NCBI GenBank assembly: GCA_017861355.1 | Contig: JAGFXQ010000117.1 | Coordinates: 1-9,544 of the forward strand | Length of the DNA stretch: 9,544 nt | Direction of reading: 5' to 3' | Source of the DNA: Bacillota bacterium | GTDB lineage: Bacteria > Bacillota > Clostridia > Lachnospirales > Lachnospiraceae | Shown: positions 1 to 5,610 of the stretch, in pieces | How the letters are laid out: every line of letters begins with the position of its first letter | Numbering within the stretch: the stretch's first letter is position 1 | The notes under the pieces: model-generated | Told to the model about the DNA's origin: nothing | Databases searched by the model: none | The model's input: the letters and a program-made list of their open reading frames with translations, nothing else | Made by a program: the position numbers and the translations under genes

Positions 1-328
1 CTGCTGAGATAAAAAACCCGGAAAAGAAACCAAAGGAAGTAATCTTTAAAGCCATGTATGGAATGCCCAGGATGGTGATACTTAACAACCAAAACATAAC
101 AAAATCACTAAAATTATTCCCTAATACATAGCGAAAAAGTCCCGCATGATTAATCTCGCTACCCGCTATTTCTGTAAACACGTTATCTTCATAGACCTGA
201 AGTCGTTTTGTAAAATGATCCTGAAATACGTTGGCACATAGTATTCCAAGAAACAATCCGATAATCAGAAGAATCACAGAAAGCTGTATCACATTAGGGC
301 GATTGAGCTGTAATTTAAACATTTTCAT
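1..328 (-). CDS. spoIIM: Stage II sporulation protein M (SpoIIM) family membrane protein, N-terminal part, cut by window edge
   Basis: The reading frame starts in the window and runs off its left edge, so only about 109 residues are visible. It begins with a short basic stretch (MKMFKLQLNRPN), then a hydrophobic membrane segment (VIQLSVILLIIGLFLGIL), a polar loop of about 45 residues, and a second hydrophobic part containing the LGIPYMALK and SFGFFSGFFI motifs typical of SpoIIM proteins. SpoIIM is a polytopic membrane protein needed with SpoIID and SpoIIP for septal peptidoglycan removal during engulfment; this role is known for the family, not shown here. I chose ATG 328 because AGG lies 7 bases upstream and the protein then starts like its relatives. 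ATG 346 lacks a ribosome site. ATG 394 has GGA 5 bases upstream and would add an extra hydrophobic stretch. Its position just behind a nudF-like gene matches the Bacillus subtilis nudF-spoIIM neighbourhood and suggests one operon. Confidence 0.8.
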   Translation of the reverse strand, partial: MKMFKLQLNRPNVIQLSVILLIIGLFLGILCANVFQDHFTKRLQVYEDNVFTEIAGSEINHAGLFRYVLGNNFSDFVMFWLLSITILGIPYMALKITSFGFFSGFFISA

Positions 329-422
329 TTTCTTGCCTACCATCATAAAGTATATTACATAGATATGAAGGAACAGGCAAAATAGAACAAGCATCTGAAT
401 CCCGCTCTTCTGTAGGCAGAAA

Positions 423-956
423 TTATTGACCTATCTTAGCGCGGTAAGCAAGAATTGCAGCACAAGTCTTAGCATCTGTGATCTTACCATCCAGAATCAT
501 CTTTGTCAGATCTTCGACCGAATGACGCTCCACCGTAACATATTCATCCTCATCGAGATTCTGTTCCGTAGGTGTCAGTCCTGTCGTATAATAGATTGCA
601 ATCTTTTCATTACTGAACGCTACTGTCGTATATACATCAATCAGATGATGAACCTCTCCTGCTTTATAACCGGTCTCTTCTTCACATTCTCGAACTGCAC
701 AGGTTTTATTATCCTCTCCGGGATTCAAACCTCCTGCCGGAATCTCCAAGGTATAGCTGTCAATCGCATTACGATATTGACGAACCATGATAATCTTTCC
801 CTCATCATCTACCGGAACCATCGCAGAGGCACCATTGTGATGAATGAAATCAAAAATAGTTGTCTTTTCACCGTTAACTTCTATTGTATCGTTGTAATAA
901 TCAATAATTCTTCCTTTATGGACCAGATCTCGCTTCAGTCTCTTATATTGACTCAT
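423..956 (-). CDS. nudF: ADP-ribose pyrophosphatase, Nudix hydrolase family (NudF-like)
   Basis: This 177-residue cytoplasmic protein probably hydrolyses ADP-ribose to AMP and ribose 5-phosphate, removing a reactive metabolite. A complete Nudix box (G-x5-E-x7-REUxEExGU) sits at residues 75-97: G75, E81, R89, E90, E93, E94, G96. It binds the divalent metal. The segment just before it (VRQYRNAIDSYTLEIPAG, about 58-75) is characteristic of the ADP-ribose subgroup rather than of MutT or Ap4A hydrolases, and the late DAKT motif (161-164) is also common in that subgroup. Length is usual for the family. The ATG start follows GGAAGGG at a spacing of about 9. It lies 85 bases after proC with no terminator between them, and a spoIIM gene follows closely, so cotranscription is likely. 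Substrate specificity is inferred from motifs. Confidence 0.92.
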   Translation of the reverse strand: MSQYKRLKRDLVHKGRIIDYYNDTIEVNGEKTTIFDFIHHNGASAMVPVDDEGKIIMVRQYRNAIDSYTLEIPAGGLNPGEDNKTCAVRECEEETGYKAGEVHHLIDVYTTVAFSNEKIAIYYTTGLTPTEQNLDEDEYVTVERHSVEDLTKMILDGKITDAKTCAAILAYRAKIGQ

Positions 957-972
957 CTCTTGTTACCCTTCC

Positions 973-990
973 TGCAGTAAGAAAACTGCA
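973..990 (-). promoter_or_regulatory. Small hairpin abutting the nudF ribosome-binding site
   Basis: TGCAGT and ACTGCA form a perfect 6-bp inverted repeat with a 6-base loop. On the minus-strand transcript the hairpin ends directly before the GGAAGGG that serves nudF. There is no U-run, so it does not look like a terminator. It could shape ribosome access or mark an mRNA processing site; no function is shown. Confidence 0.3.
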
Positions 991-1010
991 TGTACCTTTC
1001 CTCTAATTCT

Positions 1011-1045
1011 ATGATGGAGCTTATCCAGGTAGTGATATCCATCAT
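1011..1045 (-). repeat. 8-bp inverted repeat overlapping the proC stop codon
   Basis: ATGATGGA and TCCATCAT are perfect reverse complements separated by 19 bases. One arm covers the proC TGA stop. No U-run follows in the minus direction, so it is a poor intrinsic terminator. It may be an mRNA 3'-end or processing structure between proC and nudF. Confidence 0.35.
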
Positions 1046-1848
1046 TTCTTAATACTAAGTTCGACTGCTTTCGCGTAACAGGCATCCGTTGCTTTCATGA
1101 TGGCATTGCGCAGACCATGTTCCTCTAAGGCTTTCACTGCTGCAATGGTGGTCCCGCCGGGAGAACATACATTATCCTTTAATTTACCCGGATGCTCTCC
1201 GGTCTCCAGTACCATAGATGCAGCACCCAGAACGGTCTGTGCTGCAAGAGTATATGCTTTATCTCTGGGAATTCCATAAGCAACTACACTGTCTGCCAGA
1301 GCTTCGATAAACATATATACATAGGCCGGTGAACTACCGTTTGCACAAACCACAGCATTCATCAGCTTTTCCTCAAATACTTCATATTTACCATAAGAGC
1401 TGAAGAAACGGTCGATTACCTTCTTCTCTTCTTCGCTAAAATCATCTCTGGAATAGCATATCCCAGTCATACCCTTATTCACCATGGCCGGGGTATTTGG
1501 CATAGCTCTGACGATTCTCGTATTATCAAATAATTCGTCCTTAATAGTATCAATCGTTATGCCCGCTGCGATTGATATAATGATCATTTCCTCTGTTATC
1601 TGTTTCTTAATTTGTTTCAAAACCTGAGAGAAATACTGTGGTTTTACAGCCAAGACCAAATACTTACACTGCTTCACCACACTGTTATTATCCTCAAGAT
1701 GAGGAACACCGGTCTCATTACTTACATAAATGCAACGGTCAGCAGATACATCCGTAAATACAACTTCCTCGCTACCAAAGGTTGCGCCTGCAGCCTTAAT
1801 CAAAGGAAATCCCATGTTACCTGCACCGATAAATCCGAATAATGCCAT
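1042..1848 (-). CDS. proC: Pyrroline-5-carboxylate reductase
   Basis: ProC catalyses the last step of proline synthesis, NAD(P)H-dependent reduction of 1-pyrroline-5-carboxylate to L-proline, in the cytoplasm. The 268-residue protein has the usual length. Its N-terminal Rossmann fold starts with GFIGAGNMG (residues 5-13). RAMPNTPAMVNKGMTGI (114-130) is the conserved central segment. The C-terminal all-helical dimer domain contains SPAYVYMFIEALAD (173-186) and the family signature around 223-243, with the SPGGTT core. The ATG start is preceded by AAGGA at 8 bases. The gene sits between the aminotransferase terminator and nudF. No clear promoter was found in the 70-base gap upstream; TTGTTA-N18-TATATT, partly inside the terminator hairpin, is the best weak candidate. 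Readthrough from the aminotransferase gene cannot be excluded. No defects were seen. Confidence 0.97.
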   Translation of the reverse strand: MALFGFIGAGNMGFPLIKAAGATFGSEEVVFTDVSADRCIYVSNETGVPHLEDNNSVVKQCKYLVLAVKPQYFSQVLKQIKKQITEEMIIISIAAGITIDTIKDELFDNTRIVRAMPNTPAMVNKGMTGICYSRDDFSEEEKKVIDRFFSSYGKYEVFEEKLMNAVVCANGSSPAYVYMFIEALADSVVAYGIPRDKAYTLAAQTVLGAASMVLETGEHPGKLKDNVCSPGGTTIAAVKALEEHGLRNAIMKATDACYAKAVELSIKK

Positions 1849-1913
1849 GTTTTTTATCCTTCTTTCCCATAAAGATTTACATAATAGTTTAAATGTATTC
1901 TAACATAAATATA

Positions 1914-1962
1914 GAAAGATAGGTAGTGTTTTAACAAATATTTGTAAAAACACTACCTTTTT
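1914..1962 (-). terminator. Intrinsic terminator after the aminotransferase gene, possibly bidirectional
   Basis: AGGTAGTGTTTT (1921-1932) pairs perfectly with AAAACACTACCT (1947-1958), and the loop holds the self-complementary ACAAATATTTGT, so nearly the whole element is one long palindrome. It lies about 50 bases after the aminotransferase stop. On the minus transcript the tail is only moderately U-rich (AUCUUUCUAU). The plus-strand tail is a cleaner U5. With no plus-strand gene nearby, termination of the aminotransferase mRNA is the likely role. Confidence 0.75.
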
Positions 1963-2007
1963 CCTTAAATTCATAAGTTGTATGTGATATGGGACTTATT
2001 AAATTTG

Positions 2008-3207
2008 TTAGTCACCTAATTTTTCTACCAGTGTTTCAATTCTGTCTAAGCCCTTCTTTATCTGTTCCATGGAGATAGCATAGGACAAACGGATATGATC
2101 TGCAAAGCCAAAGTCTGCACAAGGGATAACAGCAACATTGTAATCCTCAATCAGGATCTTCGCCAGCTTATCCACATCACTGATCTTCTCACCATTATAT
2201 TCTTTGTCCAGAAGCTTGCTGATATCTACAAACATATAGAAAGCACCCTGTGGCTTTAAAGCAGAGATGTTCTTAATGCTTGTAATTCTGTCAAACATAA
2301 AGTCACGTCTCTTCTTGAACTCTGCATGCATCTTAGTCACTGAATCCTGAGGACCGGTAATTGCTTCCAAAGCCGCTTTTTGTGCGATGGAATTCGGATT
2401 AGAGGTCTGATGACTTTGAACACTGGCCATCAATTTTGCAACCTCCTTCGGTGATCCGGTAAAACCAATTCTCCAACCGGTCATGGAATAGCTCTTAGCC
2501 ACACCACTACAGGTAATCGTACGTTTGTAAATCTCTTCATTAAAAGAAGCGATACTCACTGCTTCACCTTCATAGATCAGGTTCTCATACATTTCATCTG
2601 ACACAACATAGAAGTCTTTTCTTACCGCAACTTCTGCGATTGCCTCTAATTCTTCTCTGGTATAAATCATACCGGAAGGGTTGCTTGGGGAATTCATGAT
2701 GAGTGCTTTGGTTCTGTCGGTGCAGGCTGCTTCAATCTGAGCTGCAGTAACCTTGTAATTATTCGACTTCTCTCCTCTTACGAATACCGGTACACCATCC
2801 GCAAGCTTCACGATCTCCGGATAGCTTAACCAATAAGGCGTGAGAATGATGACCTCATCTCCCGGATTGCAGAGTGCTTCAAAGATATTCGTTAAGGAAT
2901 GTTTTCCTCCGTTGCTAACTACGATTTGACTCGGCTCATAGCTAATTTTATTGAAATTCAAGAACTTATCACATACTGCCTTTCTAAGTTCCAGGGTTCC
3001 CTCTGCGGGAGTATATTTTGTAAATCCATCATGGATTGCTTTAATCGCAGCGTCACAGATATTATCCGGGGTATCAAAATCAGGCTCACCTGCTCCAAAT
3101 CCAACAACGTCTATTCCCTTGCTCATTAATTCCTTCGCTTTTGCTGTTATAGCTAATGTAGAGGAAGGCTTTACTGCCTGTGCTTTTTTTGATAATGATA
3201 ACGCCAT
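2008..3207 (-). CDS. aspB: Class I pyridoxal-phosphate aminotransferase, aspartate aminotransferase type
   Basis: The 399-residue protein belongs to fold-type I aminotransferases of the AspB/AAT subgroup Ib, which exchange amino groups between aspartate and 2-oxoglutarate in the cytoplasm. Numbered from ATG 3207, the conserved N-terminal GAGEPDFDTP is at 38-47, the NxPxNPSG segment has N176, the PLP-binding DEMY has D204 and Y207, the Schiff-base lysine is K238 in AKSYSMTGWRIGF, and the carboxylate-binding arginine is R373 in HIRLSYA. All key residues are present. A GTG at 3216 is in frame, but its AAGGA is only 4 bases away. ATG 3207 has a weaker GGTG at about 8 bases and gives the usual start (MALSLSKKAQAVKPS), so I prefer it. 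It has its own promoter and terminator. Activity on aromatic amino acids or another oxo-acid cannot be ruled out from sequence. Confidence 0.93.
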   Translation of the reverse strand: MALSLSKKAQAVKPSSTLAITAKAKELMSKGIDVVGFGAGEPDFDTPDNICDAAIKAIHDGFTKYTPAEGTLELRKAVCDKFLNFNKISYEPSQIVVSNGGKHSLTNIFEALCNPGDEVIILTPYWLSYPEIVKLADGVPVFVRGEKSNNYKVTAAQIEAACTDRTKALIMNSPSNPSGMIYTREELEAIAEVAVRKDFYVVSDEMYENLIYEGEAVSIASFNEEIYKRTITCSGVAKSYSMTGWRIGFTGSPKEVAKLMASVQSHQTSNPNSIAQKAALEAITGPQDSVTKMHAEFKKRRDFMFDRITSIKNISALKPQGAFYMFVDISKLLDKEYNGEKISDVDKLAKILIEDYNVAVIPCADFGFADHIRLSYAISMEQIKKGLDRIETLVEKLGD

Positions 3208-3236
3208 AGAAATCACACCGTCCTTTATTCATATTT

Positions 3237-3252
3237 AATAGTATCGACTATT
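3237..3252 (-). promoter_or_regulatory. Operator-like inverted repeat in the aat leader
   Basis: AATAGT and ACTATT are perfect 6-bp arms around a 4-base centre. The element lies just downstream of the predicted aat transcription start and 30 bases before the start codon. It could be a repressor site or a short mRNA hairpin; sequence alone cannot separate these. Confidence 0.35.
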
Positions 3253-3264
3253 GAAATCTTTATC

Positions 3265-3293
3265 ATTGTAATATATATGTTTTGAGAATGCAA
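3265..3293 (-). promoter_or_regulatory. Candidate sigma-A promoter for the aminotransferase gene
   Basis: On the minus strand, TTGCAT (3293-3288) and TACAAT (3270-3265) are spaced by 17 bases. The -10 box differs from TATAAT at one position; the -35 keeps only TTG. Transcription would start near 3258, giving a leader of about 50 bases. Confidence 0.5.
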
Positions 3294-3640
3294 CACAAAA
3301 ATAACAAAAAAAGAAAAAAGTATTTTGTACCGCTTTCATATGTCCGTACATCGCGGAATATTTGTGCATTTTGTGCATTTCTAAGCTTAAATCGGCAAAT
3401 CATTACATTTTTTTATTGATTTATCTTTTCCTATCGGCTTAATTTTCTATGGTTTACCCATGCCTTGGCTTTATTTTATTAATATTATTATCGAAATACT
3501 TTAAATAATAATCCATTAATCTATGGCGAATTATTAATTCAAGTAATATTTATTATTATTTCCACTTATATTTATTCAACTTTGCATGCCTGCACTGTTT
3601 TTTTGGTTCGACTTTATTGTGAGAAACGAATGAAACATTT
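3294..3640. other. AT-rich gene-free stretch upstream of the aminotransferase promoter
   Basis: No credible gene was found here in any frame; the longest starts are short and lack ribosome sites. The stretch holds runs of A or T, a perfect 9-bp tandem repeat at 3361-3378, short palindromes such as TAAGCTTA, and two copies of ATCGGC. On the minus strand GCCAAGGC followed by ATGG-GTAAA-CCAT could fold weakly, but it matches no riboswitch class I know. It separates the rny terminator from the aat promoter and may carry regulator sites. Confidence 0.5.
3361..3378. repeat. Perfect 9-bp tandem repeat TTTGTGCAT x2
   Basis: Two adjacent identical copies of TTTGTGCAT lie about 100 bases upstream of the predicted aat start site. 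The 9-bp period is close to one helical turn, as in some direct-repeat operators. No regulator is known for it from this sequence. Confidence 0.6.
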
Positions 3641-3685
3641 AAAAAAAATAGCTAAAACGCAGTATTGCTACTCGTTTTAGCTATT
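3641..3685 (-). terminator. Strong intrinsic terminator of rny
   Basis: AATAGCTAAAACG (3647-3659) pairs with CGTTTTAGCTATT (3673-3685); AGTA/TACT extend the stem after one bulged base, leaving a 4-base loop. In the minus direction a run of Ts follows at once. It begins 14 bases after the rny stop codon and is a textbook Rho-independent terminator. Confidence 0.95.
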
Positions 3686-3698
3686 AAAATATTAGGAA

Positions 3699-5255
3699 TT
3701 ACTTTGCGTAATCAGTTACTCTTGATTCTCTGATTACATTTACTTTAATCTGTCCTGGATATTCAAGTTCATTCTCGATTTTTTTAGATAAATCACGAGC
3801 TAACAGCACCATATCAGCGTCGCTGATTTGTTCAGGTACTACCATTACTCTGACTTCCCTGCCTGCCTGGATAGCAAATGACTTATCTACCCCTTTAAAG
3901 CCATTGGTAATATCTTCAAGTTGCTTTAATCTGTTGGTATATGTTTCCAAGGTTTCACGCCTTGCACCGGGTCTTGCTGCTGAAATAGTATCAGCTGCTT
4001 GTACAATACATGCGATCAAGGAGGAGAATTCTACATCACCATGATGTGCTTCCACTGCATTGATAACCACAGGGGACTCTTTGTATTTTCTACATAAGTC
4101 AACACCAATCTGTACGTGGGTTCCTTCCATCTCATGATCAATCGATTTACCGATATCATGTAACAATCCGGCACGTTTTGCAAGTCTAACATCAACACCG
4201 ATTTCTCCGGCGAGAAGGCCGGATAAAATAGCTACTTCAATTGAATGCTTTAATGCATTCTGTCCATAACTTGTCCTAAATTTCATCTTGCCCAAAAGCT
4301 TGATAAGCTCAGGATGGATTCCATGAACTCCTACCTCTAAGGTAGCGGCTTCACCAGCTTCCCTAATCATAACTTCGACTTCTTTTTGAGCTTTCTCAAC
4401 CATCTCTTCGATTCTTGCAGGATGAATTCTGCCATCCACAATGAGCTTCTCAAGAGCAATTCTTGCGATCTCTCTACGAATCGGATCAAATGCTGATAAA
4501 ATAACTGCCTCGGGTGTATCATCGATAATCAAATCAACCCCGGTCATCGTCTCAAGTGTTCGAATATTACGTCCCTCTCTACCAATGATTCTGCCCTTCA
4601 TCTCATCGTTAGGGAGCTGAACAACGGAAATCGTTGTTTCTGCAACATGATCTGCAGCACATCTTTGAATTGCTGTAACTACATAATCCTTTGCTTTCTT
4701 ATCTGCTTCTTCTTTTGCTTTGCTTTCTAAATCCTTAATAAGCAGAGCGGTTTCATGTTTAACTTCGTCTTCAACAGTCTTAATCAGATATTCCTTAGCT
4801 TGTTCGGAGGTTAATCCAGAAATTTTCTCCAGCTCATGCAATTGTTTCTCATGGAATTCCTCCACTTCCTGCTTGGTTTTATCAAGCTCGGATTCCTTTT
4901 GCGAAAGTCTGGCTTCCTTTTTTTCCAGTGCTTCGGTCTTTCTATCTAAAGTTTCTTCTTTAGTTAGGACCCGCTTCTCATAGCGTTGTATTTCTGCTCT
5001 ACGTTCCTTAGTTTCGCGTTCGAATTCATTCTTAGCTTTCAAAGATTCCTCTTTTGCTTCGAGCAAAGCTTCGCGCTTCTTAGTTTCAGCTGTTTTTAAA
5101 GCATCATCTATGATTTCTCTTGCCTTCTCATCTGCACTGCCAATCTTTGCTTCATAAACTTTTTTGCGATAGGCAATTGCAATGATCCAGGTAAGAATAG
5201 CTGTTACCACCAAGGTTACTGCAATAGCAATTACTACTATTAAAGTCTCTGGCAC
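3699..5255 (-). CDS. rny: Ribonuclease Y
   Basis: RNase Y is the membrane-anchored endoribonuclease that starts decay of many mRNAs in Firmicutes. The 518-residue protein matches the usual length. A hydrophobic N-terminal anchor (about 3-29) is followed by a long charged coiled coil (about 35-190), a KH RNA-binding domain with GRIIGREGRNIRTLE (221-235), and an HD domain with H337, the H366-D367 pair in LLHDIGK, H404/H405 and D422 as metal-binding candidates. The C-terminal region is intact. Translation starts at GTG 5255, seven bases after a full AAGGAGG; no competing ATG gives a complete anchor. A near-consensus promoter lies about 110 bases upstream and a strong terminator directly downstream, so it looks monocistronic. 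The ribosome site lies inside a small hairpin, which may tune translation. Confidence 0.97.
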   Translation of the reverse strand: MPETLIVVIAIAVTLVVTAILTWIIAIAYRKKVYEAKIGSADEKAREIIDDALKTAETKKREALLEAKEESLKAKNEFERETKERRAEIQRYEKRVLTKEETLDRKTEALEKKEARLSQKESELDKTKQEVEEFHEKQLHELEKISGLTSEQAKEYLIKTVEDEVKHETALLIKDLESKAKEEADKKAKDYVVTAIQRCAADHVAETTISVVQLPNDEMKGRIIGREGRNIRTLETMTGVDLIIDDTPEAVILSAFDPIRREIARIALEKLIVDGRIHPARIEEMVEKAQKEVEVMIREAGEAATLEVGVHGIHPELIKLLGKMKFRTSYGQNALKHSIEVAILSGLLAGEIGVDVRLAKRAGLLHDIGKSIDHEMEGTHVQIGVDLCRKYKESPVVINAVEAHHGDVEFSSLIACIVQAADTISAARPGARRETLETYTNRLKQLEDITNGFKGVDKSFAIQAGREVRVMVVPEQISDADMVLLARDLSKKIENELEYPGQIKVNVIRESRVTDYAK

Positions 5256-5270
5256 AGGAGCACCTCCTTA
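5256..5270 (-). promoter_or_regulatory. rny Shine-Dalgarno site folded into a 5-bp hairpin
   Basis: The minus-strand leader reads AAGGAGGTGCTCCT just before the GTG start. AGGAG pairs perfectly with CTCCT across a GTG loop, so the ribosome site can be masked by its own hairpin. The site itself is a full match to the anti-SD. Regulation is inferred only. Confidence 0.6.
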
Positions 5271-5339
5271 TTTAGTTTTCATTGTACAAAACATGGTAAA
5301 TACGTTCAAAATTCAATATTTATTATCCAATTCATCATG

Positions 5340-5358
5340 TATTCACTTGTAATGAATA
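5340..5358 (-). repeat. Leader hairpin in rny 5' UTR
   Basis: TATTCA (5340-5345) and TGAATA (5353-5358) form a 6-bp stem with a 7-base loop, starting about 6 bases after the predicted rny transcription start. A 5'-terminal hairpin can affect mRNA stability; no direct evidence is available. Confidence 0.35.
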
Positions 5359-5370
5359 TACAACACTTAA

Positions 5371-5399
5371 ATTTTATACTGTTTTTACGAATATGTCAA
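5371..5399 (-). promoter_or_regulatory. Sigma-A type promoter of rny
   Basis: TTGACA (5399-5394) is a perfect -35 box, followed after 17 bases by TAAAAT (5376-5371), one mismatch from TATAAT. The predicted start near 5364 gives a leader of about 110 bases before the GTG. This is the best promoter in the window. Confidence 0.8.
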
Positions 5400-5610
5400 G
5401 TAGACTCACGAATAATTTATCTATTCTGACAAAATACAGTATCAATATATAGAAGAAATATGGATGTCATCTACTATATGATCTGAAAGTTATTATTTTT
5501 AATCCCTTTTTTTGATTAATTATTCAATAAAATCAAACAATAAGACATGTGGTACCAACTTGAATACATGATACAAAAAATGATTACAAAGCTTGAATTA
5601 TGTATTCGTT
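5400..5610. other. AT-rich spacer between miaB end and rny promoter
   Basis: No gene or RNA family is recognisable. TTTGATT and AATCAAA (about 5513-5539) form a 7-bp stem, but no U-run follows in the minus direction. GAATACAT (5562-5569) and ATGTATTC (5600-5607) could pair just after the miaB stop, also without a U-run. No clear intrinsic terminator for miaB was found. Confidence 0.45.

Larger units (their letters stand above)
5334..5572. repeat. 12-bp perfect inverted repeat flanking the miaB-rny spacer
   Basis: ATCATGTATTCA (5334-5345) is the exact reverse complement of TGAATACATGAT (5561-5572). The 239-bp segment they bound is AT-rich, has no credible gene and contains the rny promoter. 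No target-site duplication is visible next to the arms. A third octamer ATGTATTC lies at 5600-5607. It could be a remnant small element, paired regulator sites, or chance in AT-rich DNA. Confidence 0.4.

Noticed and set aside
426..980. Plus-strand open frame of 184 codons
   Set aside because: It lies almost wholly opposite nudF, whose Nudix box is complete. The antisense protein is Cys/Ile-rich with no recognisable motif.
3322..3332. GTACCGC resembling the T-box antiterminator sequence
   Set aside because: The flanking GGGTGG and the other T-box elements are missing, and the match is on the plus strand, pointing away from aat.
3312..3356. Possible attenuator: CCGC/GCGG stem before T-runs upstream of aat
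   Set aside because: The stem is only 4 bp with a long loop, and the T-run starts about 10 bases after it, too far for an intrinsic terminator.
3415..3475. Possible c-di-GMP riboswitch-like piece on the minus strand (GGGTAAACC, GCCGAT)
   Set aside because: The defining core (such as ACGCAAAGCC) is absent and the elements are in the wrong order, so I do not call a riboswitch.
4720..4983. Ser-rich plus-strand frame
   Set aside because: It is the antisense shadow of the Lys/Glu-rich coiled coil of RNase Y; the low-complexity composition is expected.
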